64,000 nt of DNA from Sphingobacterium oryzagri (GCF_028736175.1 NZ_CP117880.1:2480001-2544000); one strand, 5' to 3'. Counted from the first letter of the stretch, positions 17,930-26,723 are shown. Numbers and translations: made by a program. Notes: generated from the letters alone by a model not told the origin.

Positions 17930-19936
17930 ATGAAAAAATTTCTTGCTATGGCTGCTATCCTAGCAGCTTCAGGAGGATATGCATTTGCCCAGCAATACCA
18001 GGCAATCAACTTATCGCATATGGACACCACAGTCCGCCCTCAAGATGATTTCTACAGCTACGTCAACGGAAACTGGATGAAAACCGTCGAGATTCCATCG
18101 GACAAAGCCCGCTGGGGATCATTTGACGAACTTCGCGAACATACCGATGAAGCGGTATTAAAAATCTTAAAAGAATCGCTAAGCCAAAATTTCACACAAG
18201 GTTCTGATGGACAAAAGATTGGCGATTTATATAAATCATACGTAAACTTTGATACGCGTAATAACCTTGGAATTAAACCGATAAAGTCTTACCTGGATAA
18301 GATCGATGCCATCAAAAATTTCAATGACCTCTACAACTACTTAGTAGAGGTAGGACCAGAAGGTGGTAACCCATTCTTCGGCGCCTATGTGTATGCGCAT
18401 ATGAAAAACAGCGATATCAACGCCGTTTATTTAGGTGGCGGTGGCCTGGGTCTTGGTCGCTCCTACTATCAGAAAGTAGACGATAAAAATACCGAGACGC
18501 TTGCACAATATGCAGACTTTATATCGAGCTTGTATACCAAGGTAGATCAGCGCACGCGCGATCTAAAAGGTCCAAAAGTATTGGCTTTCGAGAAGGAAAT
18601 TGCGTCGTATCTAAAAACGATTGAAGAATCTCGTGATGCGCAAAAACGCTACAATCCAGTTGCCGTCGCTGATCTGGGCAAAATGGTTAAAAATATCGAT
18701 GTCGCTAAATACATCAAAACGTTAGGCTTCACAGCAGACACGGTGATTATCGGTGAATTGAAATATTACCAAAACTTAGATAAGATCTTAAATCCCAAAA
18801 ATTTACCGCAAATCAAGGAGTACTTGAAGTTTAACGTGATGAACGACGCAACGGGCTACCTCACCAAAGAACTTGATGAGCTATCTTTCGATTTTTATGG
18901 TCGTAAATTACGTGGACAAAAGGAACAACGCGATCTTGAAAAAAGAGGATTAGAGTTTGTCAACAGCTCTGCCGGAGAACTTTTGGGTAAGCTTTATGTA
19001 AAAGAAAACTTTCCGCCGGAAGCTAAAGCAGCCTGTGAGGAAATGGTGCAATACCTGGTAAAATCGTTCAATCTACACATTCAAAATCTAGACTGGATGT
19101 CAGACGAAACAAAGGTTAAAGCCTTGGAAAAACTGGCGAAGTTTAAGGTTAAAATAGGTTATCCAGATAAATGGAAAGACTATTCTCAACTAACGGTTGG
19201 TACCTCGCTGTTTGAAAATGTCCGCGCGATAAGCCGTTGGTCATTCCAGGAGAACCTGGCAAAACAAGGTAAACCGGTTGATAAATCCGAATGGGGTATG
19301 ACACCGCAAACGGTAAACGCTTATTATAGCCCGTTGTTCAACGAGATTGTTTTCCCTGCCGCGATCTTGCAAGTGCCATTCTACGATTACAAAGCCGATG
19401 CAGCGGTTAACTTTGGTGGTATCGGCGCGGTGATCGGCCACGAACTTTCGCACGGTTTTGATGATTCTGGATCGCAATATGATGGAAACGGAAACTTAAA
19501 CAACTGGTGGACAGCTAACGACAAAGCGAAGTTTGAAGCAGCAACCGATGCTTTGGTAGCGCAATTTGAAGCTTACGAGCCTGTCGAAGGCGTTTTTGTT
19601 AACGGTCGTTTTACATTGGGTGAAAACATCGGTGATTTGGGTGGTTCTTCCGTTGCCTTTGATGCGTTGAAAATGTATTTGAAAGACAAAGGAAATCCCG
19701 GACTTATTGATGGTTTTACACCAGAGCAACGTTTCTTCTTATCTTGGGCGACGATCTGGCGTACGAAAACAACAGATGAGTTTGTGGTCAACCAAGTGAA
19801 AACCGATCCACACTCGCCAGCACAATACCGCGCTTTCGCACCTATTGTGAACTTGGATGCTTTTCACGAAGCATTTGGCACCAAACCAGGTGACAAGCTT
19901 TACAAAGCAAAAGACGATCGTATTAAAATTTGGTAG
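17930..19936 (+). CDS. M13 family (neprilysin/PepO-type) zinc metallopeptidase
   Basis: The 668-residue protein has a cleavable signal peptide (MKKFLAMAAILAASGGYAFA) and is exported to the periplasm or surface. The M13 N-terminal domain opens with RPQDDFYSYVNGNWM. The zinc motif HELSH lies at 504-508, the third ligand is E565 in GENIGDLGG, and the substrate-binding NAYY motif lies upstream (TVNAYYSPLFNEIVFPA). The terminal KPGDKLYKAKDDRIKIW is the usual ending. M13 enzymes cut small peptides on the amino side of hydrophobic residues. It has its own promoter motif and a strong terminator. Confidence 0.96.
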   Translation: MKKFLAMAAILAASGGYAFAQQYQAINLSHMDTTVRPQDDFYSYVNGNWMKTVEIPSDKARWGSFDELREHTDEAVLKILKESLSQNFTQGSDGQKIGDLYKSYVNFDTRNNLGIKPIKSYLDKIDAIKNFNDLYNYLVEVGPEGGNPFFGAYVYAHMKNSDINAVYLGGGGLGLGRSYYQKVDDKNTETLAQYADFISSLYTKVDQRTRDLKGPKVLAFEKEIASYLKTIEESRDAQKRYNPVAVADLGKMVKNIDVAKYIKTLGFTADTVIIGELKYYQNLDKILNPKNLPQIKEYLKFNVMNDATGYLTKELDELSFDFYGRKLRGQKEQRDLEKRGLEFVNSSAGELLGKLYVKENFPPEAKAACEEMVQYLVKSFNLHIQNLDWMSDETKVKALEKLAKFKVKIGYPDKWKDYSQLTVGTSLFENVRAISRWSFQENLAKQGKPVDKSEWGMTPQTVNAYYSPLFNEIVFPAAILQVPFYDYKADAAVNFGGIGAVIGHELSHGFDDSGSQYDGNGNLNNWWTANDKAKFEAATDALVAQFEAYEPVEGVFVNGRFTLGENIGDLGGSSVAFDALKMYLKDKGNPGLIDGFTPEQRFFLSWATIWRTKTTDEFVVNQVKTDPHSPAQYRAFAPIVNLDAFHEAFGTKPGDKLYKAKDDRIKIW

Positions 19937-19955
19937 TCGAAACTATTGATACGGG

Positions 19956-19988
19956 AAGGAGGCAACACGATGTTGCCTCCTTTTTTTT
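19956..19988 (+). terminator. Intrinsic terminator of the M13 peptidase gene
   Basis: A 12-bp perfect stem (AAGGAGGCAACA / TGTTGCCTCCTT) with a CGA loop is followed by a T8 run, 20 bp after the stop codon. Confidence 0.95.
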
Positions 19989-20056
19989 GCAGGTGTATGT
20001 TTGCACGCGCTACGAGAAAACCGCTTTAAAAAGCGCTTTCTTCCTGCTTGAAGTGC

Positions 20057-20503
20057 TTAAATGTCGCGGGCATACCCCGGTTTGTTCATCATATTATCCA
20101 AGGAATACTTTCCCGACCCGGCAATCAGAAACAGCAACAATAAAAGCAAAACGCCAACAGAAAGCCAAAACTCTGAATTTAGAAAGCTGAAGCCGTTAGT
20201 GATATTCACAAAGAACACTGCGCCGATCAGTATCGGAAGTTGAAACAGCACCGCCAGACGGGTCTGAAAGCCTAAGACAATAAAAATGCCGCCAACCAAA
20301 TGAGCGAACACCACATAGTGCACGGCCGTCCAAATAGACAGTTGAAAGTGTGTTTGCCTGAAGAGCTCCGCGACGGCCTCGCGATCACCTACGAAACTAA
20401 TCCCTTTCGCAAAAATTGCTGCTCCAAGTAAAATACGTAGCATGTCCAGCCAGCGGGGATGGTGATTGTCGCCCCAATGTTCGATTTTTTGTACTAGATT
20501 CAT
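20057..20503 (-). CDS. DoxX-family membrane protein
   Basis: I start at the ATG at 20503 because a full Shine-Dalgarno (GAGGAGGT) lies five bases upstream; this gives 148 residues. There are four hydrophobic segments: ILLGAAIFAKGISFV, the stretch around VHYVVFAHLVGGIFIVLGF, LFQLPILIGAVFFVNI and LSVGVLLLLLLFLIAGSGKYS. This is the four-helix DoxX layout, including the early G-x-x-F-x-x-G element. DoxX proteins sit in the inner membrane and are linked loosely to quinone or thiol redox chemistry; no specific role can be assigned. It is convergent with the M13 gene. Confidence 0.88.
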   Translation of the reverse strand: MNLVQKIEHWGDNHHPRWLDMLRILLGAAIFAKGISFVGDREAVAELFRQTHFQLSIWTAVHYVVFAHLVGGIFIVLGFQTRLAVLFQLPILIGAVFFVNITNGFSFLNSEFWLSVGVLLLLLLFLIAGSGKYSLDNMMNKPGYARDI

Positions 20504-20508
20504 AATAT

Positions 20509-20516
20509 ACCTCCTC
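20509..20516 (-). promoter_or_regulatory. Consensus Shine-Dalgarno of the DoxX gene
   Basis: GAGGAGGT on the minus strand lies 5 nt before the ATG. It decides the start over a longer in-frame reading. Such perfect sites are unusual in Bacteroidota, which mostly lack Shine-Dalgarno sequences. Confidence 0.75.
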
Positions 20517-20719
20517 TTTTTGGGTTTGAAGAATACGTTATGTACAGCATTAGCCTGTTGCCGCACAACATTTATCGGGTTTATTTATAGGTTTATACCA
20601 TTTTATAGCAAAAATCGTGCTGAAAAAACCACTTTTGAAGTTTACGTTTTCGATACTTTTTAATACTTTTAAAAACGCTAAGGCGTGAAATTTAGCGAGG
20701 AAATAAAATAAGATCAATA

Positions 20720-21178
20720 ATGGTAATAATTAACAACTTCGAAGAGTACAAATCACACGAGGGGCAACAACTGGGCGAATCGGCTTGGCACTGCATCGAC
20801 CAACCGCAAATCGATAAGTTTGCTGAGGCTACACTGGATTATCAGTGGATACACGTAGACAAAGAAAAGGCGGAGCGCGACGGTCCGTTTAAATCGACCA
20901 TTGCTCATGGTTACCTTACCCTATCGTTGATTCCGTACCTTTGGAAACAAATTGCCGATGTGCGCAATGTTAAGATGGAGATCAATTATGGTATCGAAAA
21001 TTTAAAGTTTGGCCAACCGGTATTGGTAGATAATGAGGTGCAATTGCGTGCCAAGGTGAAATCCATCCTCAATCTACGCGGCGTGGTAAAGGCTACCATA
21101 GAAGCAACTTTAGTGATTAAAGATAATCCGAAGCCGGCTTACGTTGGTGATGTAGTTTTTCTGTATCACTTTAACTAA
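20720..21178 (+). CDS. MaoC-like (R)-specific enoyl-CoA hydratase
   Basis: The 152-residue single hot-dog domain protein has the hydratase-2 motif with the catalytic pair D40 and H45 (LDYQWIHVD), followed by IAHGYLTLSLIPYL. The length is that of stand-alone PhaJ/MaoC-type hydratases. It would hydrate trans-2-enoyl-CoA to (R)-3-hydroxyacyl-CoA in the cytoplasm; the physiological acyl chain is unknown. It is transcribed alone, divergently from the DoxX gene, and is closed by a long hairpin shared with the convergent VOC gene. Confidence 0.93.
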   Translation: MVIINNFEEYKSHEGQQLGESAWHCIDQPQIDKFAEATLDYQWIHVDKEKAERDGPFKSTIAHGYLTLSLIPYLWKQIADVRNVKMEINYGIENLKFGQPVLVDNEVQLRAKVKSILNLRGVVKATIEATLVIKDNPKPAYVGDVVFLYHFN

Positions 21179-21187
21179 CAGATATAC

Positions 21188-21247
21188 AAAGCAATTCCGT
21201 CGTACAATAAAGCTCCTTTCGTGTTTGTTGTGCGACAGAATTGCTTT
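21188..21247. terminator. Long bidirectional hairpin between convergent MaoC and VOC genes
   Basis: A 20-bp stem (21188-21207 with 21228-21247; one A-C mismatch and one G-T pair) encloses a 20-base loop. The arms begin AAAGCAATTC and end GAATTGCTTT, so there is a T run in both directions. Confidence 0.85.
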
Positions 21248-21259
21248 CTTTTGCTCTTT

Positions 21260-21652
21260 TTACGTTTCGTAAAACTCGATCGGCAAACCATCCGGATCCA
21301 CGGTAAACGTAAATTTCCTTCCTGTAAATTCGTCTATGCGAATAGCTTCACAGACGACGCCCTTGTCAATCAACGATGCTATCACTTCTTCGATATCGCT
21401 TACGGCTAATGCCAAATGGCGAAGACCTTGCGCCTCTGGACGCGACGGACGAGCGGGAGGATCTGGAAAAGAAAACAACTCGACAATATACTGATCGCCA
21501 ATGCCCAGATCTGCCTTGTAAGAGTCTCGTGCTTCGCGATAATTTTCTGCTAATAAGGTCAACCCTAGCTTTTCGGTGTAAAAAGTAAGCGAACGGCGGT
21601 AATCGCTACAAATGATCGCTACGTGATGTATGCCTTTGATGTTAATCGCCAT
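21260..21652 (-). CDS. VOC (glyoxalase/bleomycin-resistance) superfamily protein
   Basis: The 130-residue protein has the paired beta-alpha-beta-beta-beta modules of the vicinal-oxygen-chelate fold. The first begins IKGIHHVAIICSDYRRSLTFY and the second begins GLRHLALAVSDIEEVI; candidate metal ligands include H9 or H10, an H in LRHLA, and Glu near the ends of each module (IVELFSFP and LPIEFYE). It resembles the GloA2/SMU1112c group of unknown substrate. It follows bshB1 after 4 bp on the same strand; linkage to a bacillithiol-dependent detoxification step is a guess from that context. Confidence 0.92.
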   Translation of the reverse strand: MAINIKGIHHVAIICSDYRRSLTFYTEKLGLTLLAENYREARDSYKADLGIGDQYIVELFSFPDPPARPSRPEAQGLRHLALAVSDIEEVIASLIDKGVVCEAIRIDEFTGRKFTFTVDPDGLPIEFYET

Positions 21653-21656
21653 GCGC

Positions 21657-22376
21657 TTATATTAATTCAAAAATATCACGAACGCCCAAAATCTTTCTAG
21701 CGGTAAATCCTTCGGCATATTTTACCTGAATACTTCTGCCGAGCTCTGCCGCCCGACCACGGGTCGACTCCATAAAGTCAGGGTTGGAGATGTAGGTTTG
21801 CGGCTCGGTATCTTCTGTTGCGGCATTAAACTGTGTGGTGTAAGCTAAAATGGAACGTTCTTTGATCGTCCAGAAGTCCGTAATATCCAGCAAGATATCC
21901 GGTTGAATATATTTGTCTTGAATAAGTTGCAGTTGCAGGCGCGGGCGAAATGCCTCCTGCGGCTGACCGTTTAATAAGGTCTCAATGCGGCGTAATCCAC
22001 TCAGAAACAAGGCATCGTTTACCAGCTTACTCGCTCTGCCGTGATCCGGATGACGATCGTCTAACGCATTGGTAATCACAATCTCAGGCTGATATTGGCG
22101 AATCGCGCGAATAATACTCAATTGATTTTCTTCGTCATTTGCGAAAAAACCATCGCGCAAGCCCAGGTTTTCACGTACCTGCACACCCAAAATAGCAGCT
22201 GCCTGCGCCGCTTCTGCTTTTCGTGTTTCGGCGGTGCCGCGCGTGCCCAGCTCGCCCCTTGTTAAGTCAATAATACCGACGGTTTTCCCGGCTGCCACAT
22301 ATTTTGCGATCGTACCGCCGGCGCCAAGCTCTGCATCGTCGGGGTGAACGGTCATAACCAATAAATCCAATTTCAT
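21657..22376 (-). CDS. bshB1: N-acetylglucosaminyl-malate deacetylase, bacillithiol biosynthesis
   Basis: Starting at the ATG at 22376 gives 239 residues beginning MKLDLLVMTVHPDDAELGAG. The PIG-L/LmbE zinc motifs are HPDD (11-14) and HPDH (109-112), with the family stretch LTRGELGTRGTAETR between them and ILLDITDFWTIK later. BshB1 deacetylates GlcNAc-malate to GlcN-malate, the second step of bacillithiol synthesis, in the cytoplasm. The bshA and bshC genes are not in the window. It lies between gpx and the VOC gene on the same strand, so all three may be one redox/detoxification transcript. Confidence 0.93.
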   Translation of the reverse strand: MKLDLLVMTVHPDDAELGAGGTIAKYVAAGKTVGIIDLTRGELGTRGTAETRKAEAAQAAAILGVQVRENLGLRDGFFANDEENQLSIIRAIRQYQPEIVITNALDDRHPDHGRASKLVNDALFLSGLRRIETLLNGQPQEAFRPRLQLQLIQDKYIQPDILLDITDFWTIKERSILAYTTQFNAATEDTEPQTYISNPDFMESTRGRAAELGRSIQVKYAEGFTARKILGVRDIFELI

Positions 22377-22415
22377 AGAACAGATCGTTTTCGGCAAATA
22401 TAAACGTTTAAACGC

Positions 22416-22910
22416 TTATTGCGCAGCAATCAATTGTTCAATTTTTGTCATAACTCGGCTGGACTGCGGACTGGTAAAGCTGTAGAAAAAATCAGCTACA
22501 CGCCCTTCCTTATCAATAAGATATTTATGAAAATTCCAATAAGGTTTCACCCCTACCTGACCATTTTTAGACCGATCGGAAAGAAAGCGAAATAAGGGGT
22601 CACAATATTCGCCAACCACGTGAATACGCTTGAAAACGGGAAAAGTAACCTGTTCATGTACCCGGCAGAAAGTCTCCAATTGCAAGCCTGTCATCGGCTC
22701 CTGCTCCCGAAAATCGTTGGATGGAAATGCTAAAATCTCAAAACCGCTGCCTTTGTATTTTTGGTAAAGGCGCTCCAATGATTGGAACTGCTTCGTGAAA
22801 AAACATTGGCTTGCGGTGTTCACAATAAGAAGTACCTTGCCTGAAAAATCCTTCAATGATTTCTTCTCGCCGTTGAACTGTAAGCCGTTAAAATCATAGA
22901 CCGTTTGCAT
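22416..22910 (-). CDS. Glutathione peroxidase-family (thioredoxin-type) peroxidase
   Basis: The 164-residue protein has the peroxidatic Cys36 in NTASQCFFTKQ, a resolving-type Cys82 (LETFCRVHEQVTFPVF), and the Trp125-Asn126 pair in KPYWNFHKYL. The second member of the usual Cys-Gln-Trp-Asn tetrad is changed: the common FPxNQF motif here reads FPSNDF, giving Asp66 in place of Gln. Non-selenium bacterial members usually use thioredoxin rather than glutathione, and the host appears to make bacillithiol. It has a perfect Shine-Dalgarno (AAGGAGGT) and its leader contains heptamer repeats. It is followed 40 bp later by bshB1. Confidence 0.93.
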   Translation of the reverse strand: MQTVYDFNGLQFNGEKKSLKDFSGKVLLIVNTASQCFFTKQFQSLERLYQKYKGSGFEILAFPSNDFREQEPMTGLQLETFCRVHEQVTFPVFKRIHVVGEYCDPLFRFLSDRSKNGQVGVKPYWNFHKYLIDKEGRVADFFYSFTSPQSSRVMTKIEQLIAAQ

Positions 22911-22914
22911 AATT

Positions 22915-22922
22915 ACCTCCTT
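22915..22922 (-). promoter_or_regulatory. Consensus Shine-Dalgarno of the peroxidase gene
   Basis: AAGGAGGT on the minus strand lies 4 nt before the ATG at 22910. Confidence 0.75.
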
Positions 22923-22934
22923 GGTTAGTTTTTT

Positions 22935-22990
22935 AGTACTTAGTAATTAGTATTGAGTACTTAGTACTTGGTGTTGAGTACTTGATATTG
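22935..22990. repeat. Eight tandem heptamer repeats
   Basis: The 56 bp divide exactly into eight 7-base units: AGTACTT, AGTAATT, AGTATTG, AGTACTT, AGTACTT, GGTGTTG, AGTACTT, GATATTG. There is also a 21-bp higher-order period (units 1-3 resemble units 4-6). It lies between gpx and the DUF4294 gene, both leftward, so it would be in or just upstream of the gpx leader. It has no spacers and is not a CRISPR array. Confidence 0.85.
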
Positions 22991-23024
22991 CGTATATAGC
23001 AGGCGATACGCGCACATTATATAT

Positions 23025-23666
23025 CTAATTGTTGTACAGATTCTTTATTGGTCGCATGCGCTCGTAACCGCGAATGATATTCTCAATCTCAAAATCTTCT
23101 TGCGGATCATAGACCGATTTCAGGTTATGTCCAAACATTTTGGCTACGCCTTGATAGAAAAAAGCCGATAGTCCGCCTTTTGTGTCCCGCAGCAATTCGT
23201 AACTGGTATTTCCGGTCTGCCGTTGTACTAACTTAATTAAAATCTGCCCTTGCGAAACACTCAGGTTTTTAATCTCGGCATTAAACTTATTCTTAATCTC
23301 ATCCTCACAGGCTTTAATCAACCGTTGCTCATCCCGCTTGGAAGAAACCATGGCTAGCTCCCGATCCAGCTGTTCGTAGCGCTTTTGCGCATAAATAGCA
23401 TAAGGCAGCACCCGTAGCACATTTCTTTCCAATCGCATGTAGCGTAAACGGTCTTCCTCGGTTTTAAAAGTGCGCCGCGCAAGGACAACCACATCATCAA
23501 TCGGAAACCAGGGTAATACTTCGCCCGTTTCCAATTTGGTCGTCATGTATTTTTGTAACACCTGCCCTTCACCCTCACCATAGTGAGGAACCTGCAATGC
23601 CTGACTGCTGCCATACGTCGGCAGAAAGAACAGTAGCAAACCCAGCACCAGAAGCCTCATCATCAT
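23025..23666 (-). CDS. DUF4294 family exported protein
   Basis: The 213-residue protein begins with a signal peptide (two or three alternative Met starts precede RLLVLGLLLFFLPTYGSSQA). The mature part matches the Bacteroidota-specific DUF4294: VLPWFPIDDVVVLARRTF, then RLERNVLRVLPYAIYAQKRY, then VSQGQILIKLVQRQTGNTSY. The function is unknown; it is periplasmic or surface-associated by prediction. It is divergent from the rel/spo gene. Confidence 0.88.
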   Translation of the reverse strand: MMMRLLVLGLLLFFLPTYGSSQALQVPHYGEGEGQVLQKYMTTKLETGEVLPWFPIDDVVVLARRTFKTEEDRLRYMRLERNVLRVLPYAIYAQKRYEQLDRELAMVSSKRDEQRLIKACEDEIKNKFNAEIKNLSVSQGQILIKLVQRQTGNTSYELLRDTKGGLSAFFYQGVAKMFGHNLKSVYDPQEDFEIENIIRGYERMRPIKNLYNN

Positions 23667-23806
23667 GATTAGGAATTATTACGTTTTTTAATTCTCTAAA
23701 TTTATTGCTATATTTATCTATTGTTTCCAGCCGTTATACAACCTTCAGGAAAACAATAATAAAAATAAGAACAAAATTAGATAAAAGCAACTTTTTTCAG
23801 CGTGTT

Positions 23807-26014
23807 ATGGAAGATTATGTGATTGACATTGAAGCAGAAAACAAGGAAATAAGGAAGAGATACCGCGCTTTACTTCGTGCCTGTAAACCGACATTGCAAC
23901 GGGGCGATAAACAAGAAATACGGAAAGCTTTTGACCTGGCTTTAGAGAGCCATCAAGAAATGCGCCGTAAATCTGGCGAGCCCTATATTTACCACCCTAT
24001 TGCTGTCGCGCAGATTGCGGCCGAGGAAATTGGGTTGGGTACCACCTCCATCGTTTGTGCCCTGCTGCATGACGTGGTAGAAGACACCTCAATAACGTTA
24101 CAAGATATTGAACTGCAATTTGGTAAAAAGGTGGCCCGTATTATCGACGGCCTAACTAAAATTTCGGGTATTTTCGATCCGAACAGTTCTATGCAAGCCG
24201 AGAATTTTCGGAAGATGTTGCTCACCCTGGCGGATGATGTGCGTGTGATTTTAATTAAACTAGCCGATAGGCTGCATAATATGCGGACAATGGAGTTTAT
24301 GGCGCGGCACAAACAGCTGAAAATTGCTTCCGAAACAAGCTATCTTTATGCTCCTTTAGCACATCGTTTAGGTCTCTATGCTATCAAATCTGAATTGGAA
24401 GATCTTTCGATGAAGTATACCGACCCCGATACATACAAGTTTATCGCGCGGAAACTCAACGAAAAGAAAGCCGAACGGGAAAAGTTTGTGGCCGATTTTA
24501 TCGAGCCCGTCAAAGATATTTTAGAAGAGCAAGGAATCAAAGCCAAGGTTTTTGGGCGACCGAAATCGATCTATTCGATTTGGAATAAAATGCGTAAAAA
24601 GTCGATTCCATTTGAGGAAGTTTATGACTTGTTTGCTATTCGGGTGATTATTGATACGCCTACAGAGCGTGAAAAAACGGAATGTTGGAAGGTGTATTCC
24701 ATCATCACAGATCTGTATCGCCCGAATCCAGATCGGCTGCGCGACTGGGTTTCATCGCCAAAAGGAAATGGCTACGAATCGTTGCACACGACCGTAATGG
24801 GCCCACGTGGGCAATGGGTGGAAGTGCAAATACGCACCAAACGCATGAACGAAATCGCGGAGAAAGGTTTTGCCGCGCATTGGAAATACAAAGAATCTAA
24901 TTCAGATAGTGGTCTGGATCAATGGATACAGAAGGTGCGCAATATGCTGAGCAGTCCGGAGCAAAATGCCCTGGATTTTGTGGATGATTTCAAAATGAAC
25001 CTCTTTTCGGATGAAATCTTTATTTTCACGCCAAAAGGTACGCTGGTGCAGCTGCCAAATGGTGCGACTGCCCTAGATTTTGCGTTTGAAATTCACTCCG
25101 ATATCGGTGCTACCTGTATTGGTGCGAAAGTAAACCACAAGCTCGTGCCACTGAGCCATCCGCTGCAAAATGGCGACCAAGTAGAGATCATCACCTCCAG
25201 CAAACAGTCGCCTAAAGAAGATTGGCTAAGTTTTGTCGTTACGGCCAAAGCAAAGTCTAAGATACGATCGTCGTTAAAAGAAGAAAAACGCCGGGTAGCC
25301 GAGGATGGAAAAGAGATTTTGGAACGAAAACTAAAATCCCTGAAAATCACGTACAACACGGATAATATCAATAAAATAGCCAACTACTTTAAGTACCCCA
25401 GTTCGCAGGAGCTTTTTTATAATGTGGCTAAAGGCATCATCGATGTCCGAAATCTACGCGAGTATGCGGCAAGCGAAAAGACGCCGGAACAGGGCCACAA
25501 CCAATTTAGTTCGCACATCTCCGGCCTCGTCGAAAAGATCAATAAAAAGGAGGTGGACACCATATTGATTGGTGATGATTACCAAAAAGTGGATTATACG
25601 CTGGCGCCTTGTTGCAATCCGATACCGGGCGACGATATCTTTGGCTTTCTGACCGTTAATGACGGCATCAAGATACACCGCACGAGCTGTCCAAATGCTT
25701 CTAAACTGATGGCGAACTATGGTTACCGTATTTTAAAAGCAAAATGGGCATCATCACAAGCGCATGTTGCTTTCCTAACCGGTTTGCGTATCGTGGGAAT
25801 TGACGACGTAGGTTTGGTCAACAAAATCACGAACGTCATTTCCAGAGATTTTAATGTGAACATTCGTTCATTGTCTATCAGCAGTAACGAAGGTATTTTT
25901 GAGGGTAATATCATGGTATTCGTTAATAACACCGAACAGCTGGAAAATTTAATGAAAAATCTAAAGGATATCAGCGGTATTACAGGCGTAACGCGCTACG
26001 ACGCAGATGTTTAA
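23807..26014 (+). CDS. RelA/SpoT-family bifunctional (p)ppGpp synthetase/hydrolase
   Basis: I choose the ATG at 23807 (MEDYVIDIEAENKEIRKRY, 735 aa), since the 34 codons upstream look non-coding. Domain order is HD hydrolase (YIYHPIAVA with H63, HDVVEDT with HD at 88-89, and KLADRLHNMRTM), nucleotidyltransferase-type synthetase (FGRPKSIYSIWNKM, NGYESLHTTVMG, VEVQIRT), TGS (IFTPKGTLVQLPNGATALDF), a zinc-finger-like region with a double cysteine (YTLAPCCNPIPGDDIFGF), and a C-terminal ACT domain. The intact HD residues suggest both making and breaking the alarmone, so it is probably the main stringent-response enzyme. Fur follows 81 bp later. Confidence 0.95.
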   Translation: MEDYVIDIEAENKEIRKRYRALLRACKPTLQRGDKQEIRKAFDLALESHQEMRRKSGEPYIYHPIAVAQIAAEEIGLGTTSIVCALLHDVVEDTSITLQDIELQFGKKVARIIDGLTKISGIFDPNSSMQAENFRKMLLTLADDVRVILIKLADRLHNMRTMEFMARHKQLKIASETSYLYAPLAHRLGLYAIKSELEDLSMKYTDPDTYKFIARKLNEKKAEREKFVADFIEPVKDILEEQGIKAKVFGRPKSIYSIWNKMRKKSIPFEEVYDLFAIRVIIDTPTEREKTECWKVYSIITDLYRPNPDRLRDWVSSPKGNGYESLHTTVMGPRGQWVEVQIRTKRMNEIAEKGFAAHWKYKESNSDSGLDQWIQKVRNMLSSPEQNALDFVDDFKMNLFSDEIFIFTPKGTLVQLPNGATALDFAFEIHSDIGATCIGAKVNHKLVPLSHPLQNGDQVEIITSSKQSPKEDWLSFVVTAKAKSKIRSSLKEEKRRVAEDGKEILERKLKSLKITYNTDNINKIANYFKYPSSQELFYNVAKGIIDVRNLREYAASEKTPEQGHNQFSSHISGLVEKINKKEVDTILIGDDYQKVDYTLAPCCNPIPGDDIFGFLTVNDGIKIHRTSCPNASKLMANYGYRILKAKWASSQAHVAFLTGLRIVGIDDVGLVNKITNVISRDFNVNIRSLSISSNEGIFEGNIMVFVNNTEQLENLMKNLKDISGITGVTRYDADV

Positions 26015-26066
26015 TCTGCTGAATGTCATCCTTGCCAAAACGGTCGTTTTTTACGATGAAAATTGG

Positions 26067-26074
26067 TAAATTTG
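26067..26074 (+). promoter_or_regulatory. Candidate -7 element (TAAATTTG) of fur
   Basis: An exact TAnnTTTG match ends 21 bp before the ATG at 26096; a T-rich run about 17 bp upstream could serve as -33. It supports this start over an in-frame GTG/ATG further 5'. Confidence 0.55.
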
Positions 26075-26095
26075 TATGGGATTTTAAATAGAAGT

Positions 26096-26593
26096 ATGAA
26101 TCAAGCCGAAAACTACCAAACGGTAAAAAAAATTTTCGAGGCTTACTTAGAGAATAAGAATCTAAGGAAGACGCCGGAACGCTATGCGATTTTAGAAGAG
26201 ATTTACTCTCGCTCTGATCACTTTGATGTGGAGTCTCTTTATATCCATATGAAGAACAAAAAGTACCGTGTGAGCCGTGCAACGGTTTACAACACGCTAG
26301 AGCTGTTGGTATCGTGCGATTTGGTGACGAAGCACCAATTTGGCCGTAACATGGCGCAGTTCGAAAAATCATATGGTTTTAAACAGCACGATCACGTGAT
26401 CTGTATCGAGTGTAATAAAGTGGTGGAATTTTGTGATCCGCGTATCAATCAAATCCAAAGTTTGATGGGTGATCTGTTGAAGTTTGACATCAAACACCAT
26501 TCCCTTAACCTATATGGGGTTTGCGAAGATTGCCAAAAGAAAAATGCTTCTGAAAATGAAGTGCCTAGCAACGAAGCTGTAATTTCAAATTAA
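26096..26593 (+). CDS. fur: Fur-family metalloregulator
   Basis: The 165-residue protein has the winged-helix DNA-binding domain ([15 protein letters not shown], then [21 protein letters not shown]) and the dimerisation/metal domain with [16 protein letters not shown] and VCEDCQKK, i.e. the two CxxC structural zinc pairs. The HxH pattern marks a Fur rather than Zur or PerR, though that distinction is not certain by eye. It would repress iron-uptake genes with Fe(II), and the heme-uptake locus in this window is the obvious local target. It has its own probable promoter between the stringent-response gene and purA. Confidence 0.9.
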   Translation: MNQAENYQTVKKIFEAYLENKNLRKTPERYAILEEIYSRSDHFDVESLYIHMKNKKYRVSRATVYNTLELLVSCDLVTKHQFGRNMAQFEKSYGFKQHDHVICIECNKVVEFCDPRINQIQSLMGDLLKFDIKHHSLNLYGVCEDCQKKNASENEVPSNEAVISN

Positions 26594-26617
26594 TGCAGTA
26601 ATCGACAATTATTGTAT

Positions 26618-26625
26618 TACCTTTG
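26618..26625 (+). promoter_or_regulatory. Candidate -7 element (TACCTTTG) of purA
   Basis: An exact TAnnTTTG match lies 98 bp before the purA ATG. An imperfect hairpin (GGGAAAAA / TTTTTCC) follows in the predicted leader at about 26630-26657. Confidence 0.5.
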
Positions 26626-26723
26626 TTCGGGAAAAAACGGGTGTACCCTATTTTTCCTGAACTTTATATTTTAGGGACCGTTGGAACTATCATTTAATTT
26701 TAAATCTCAATATATCAAATATT

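Noticed and set aside
22935-22990. Heptamer repeats as a CRISPR array
   Set aside because: The units are 7 bp, directly adjacent, with no spacers and no cas genes in the window.
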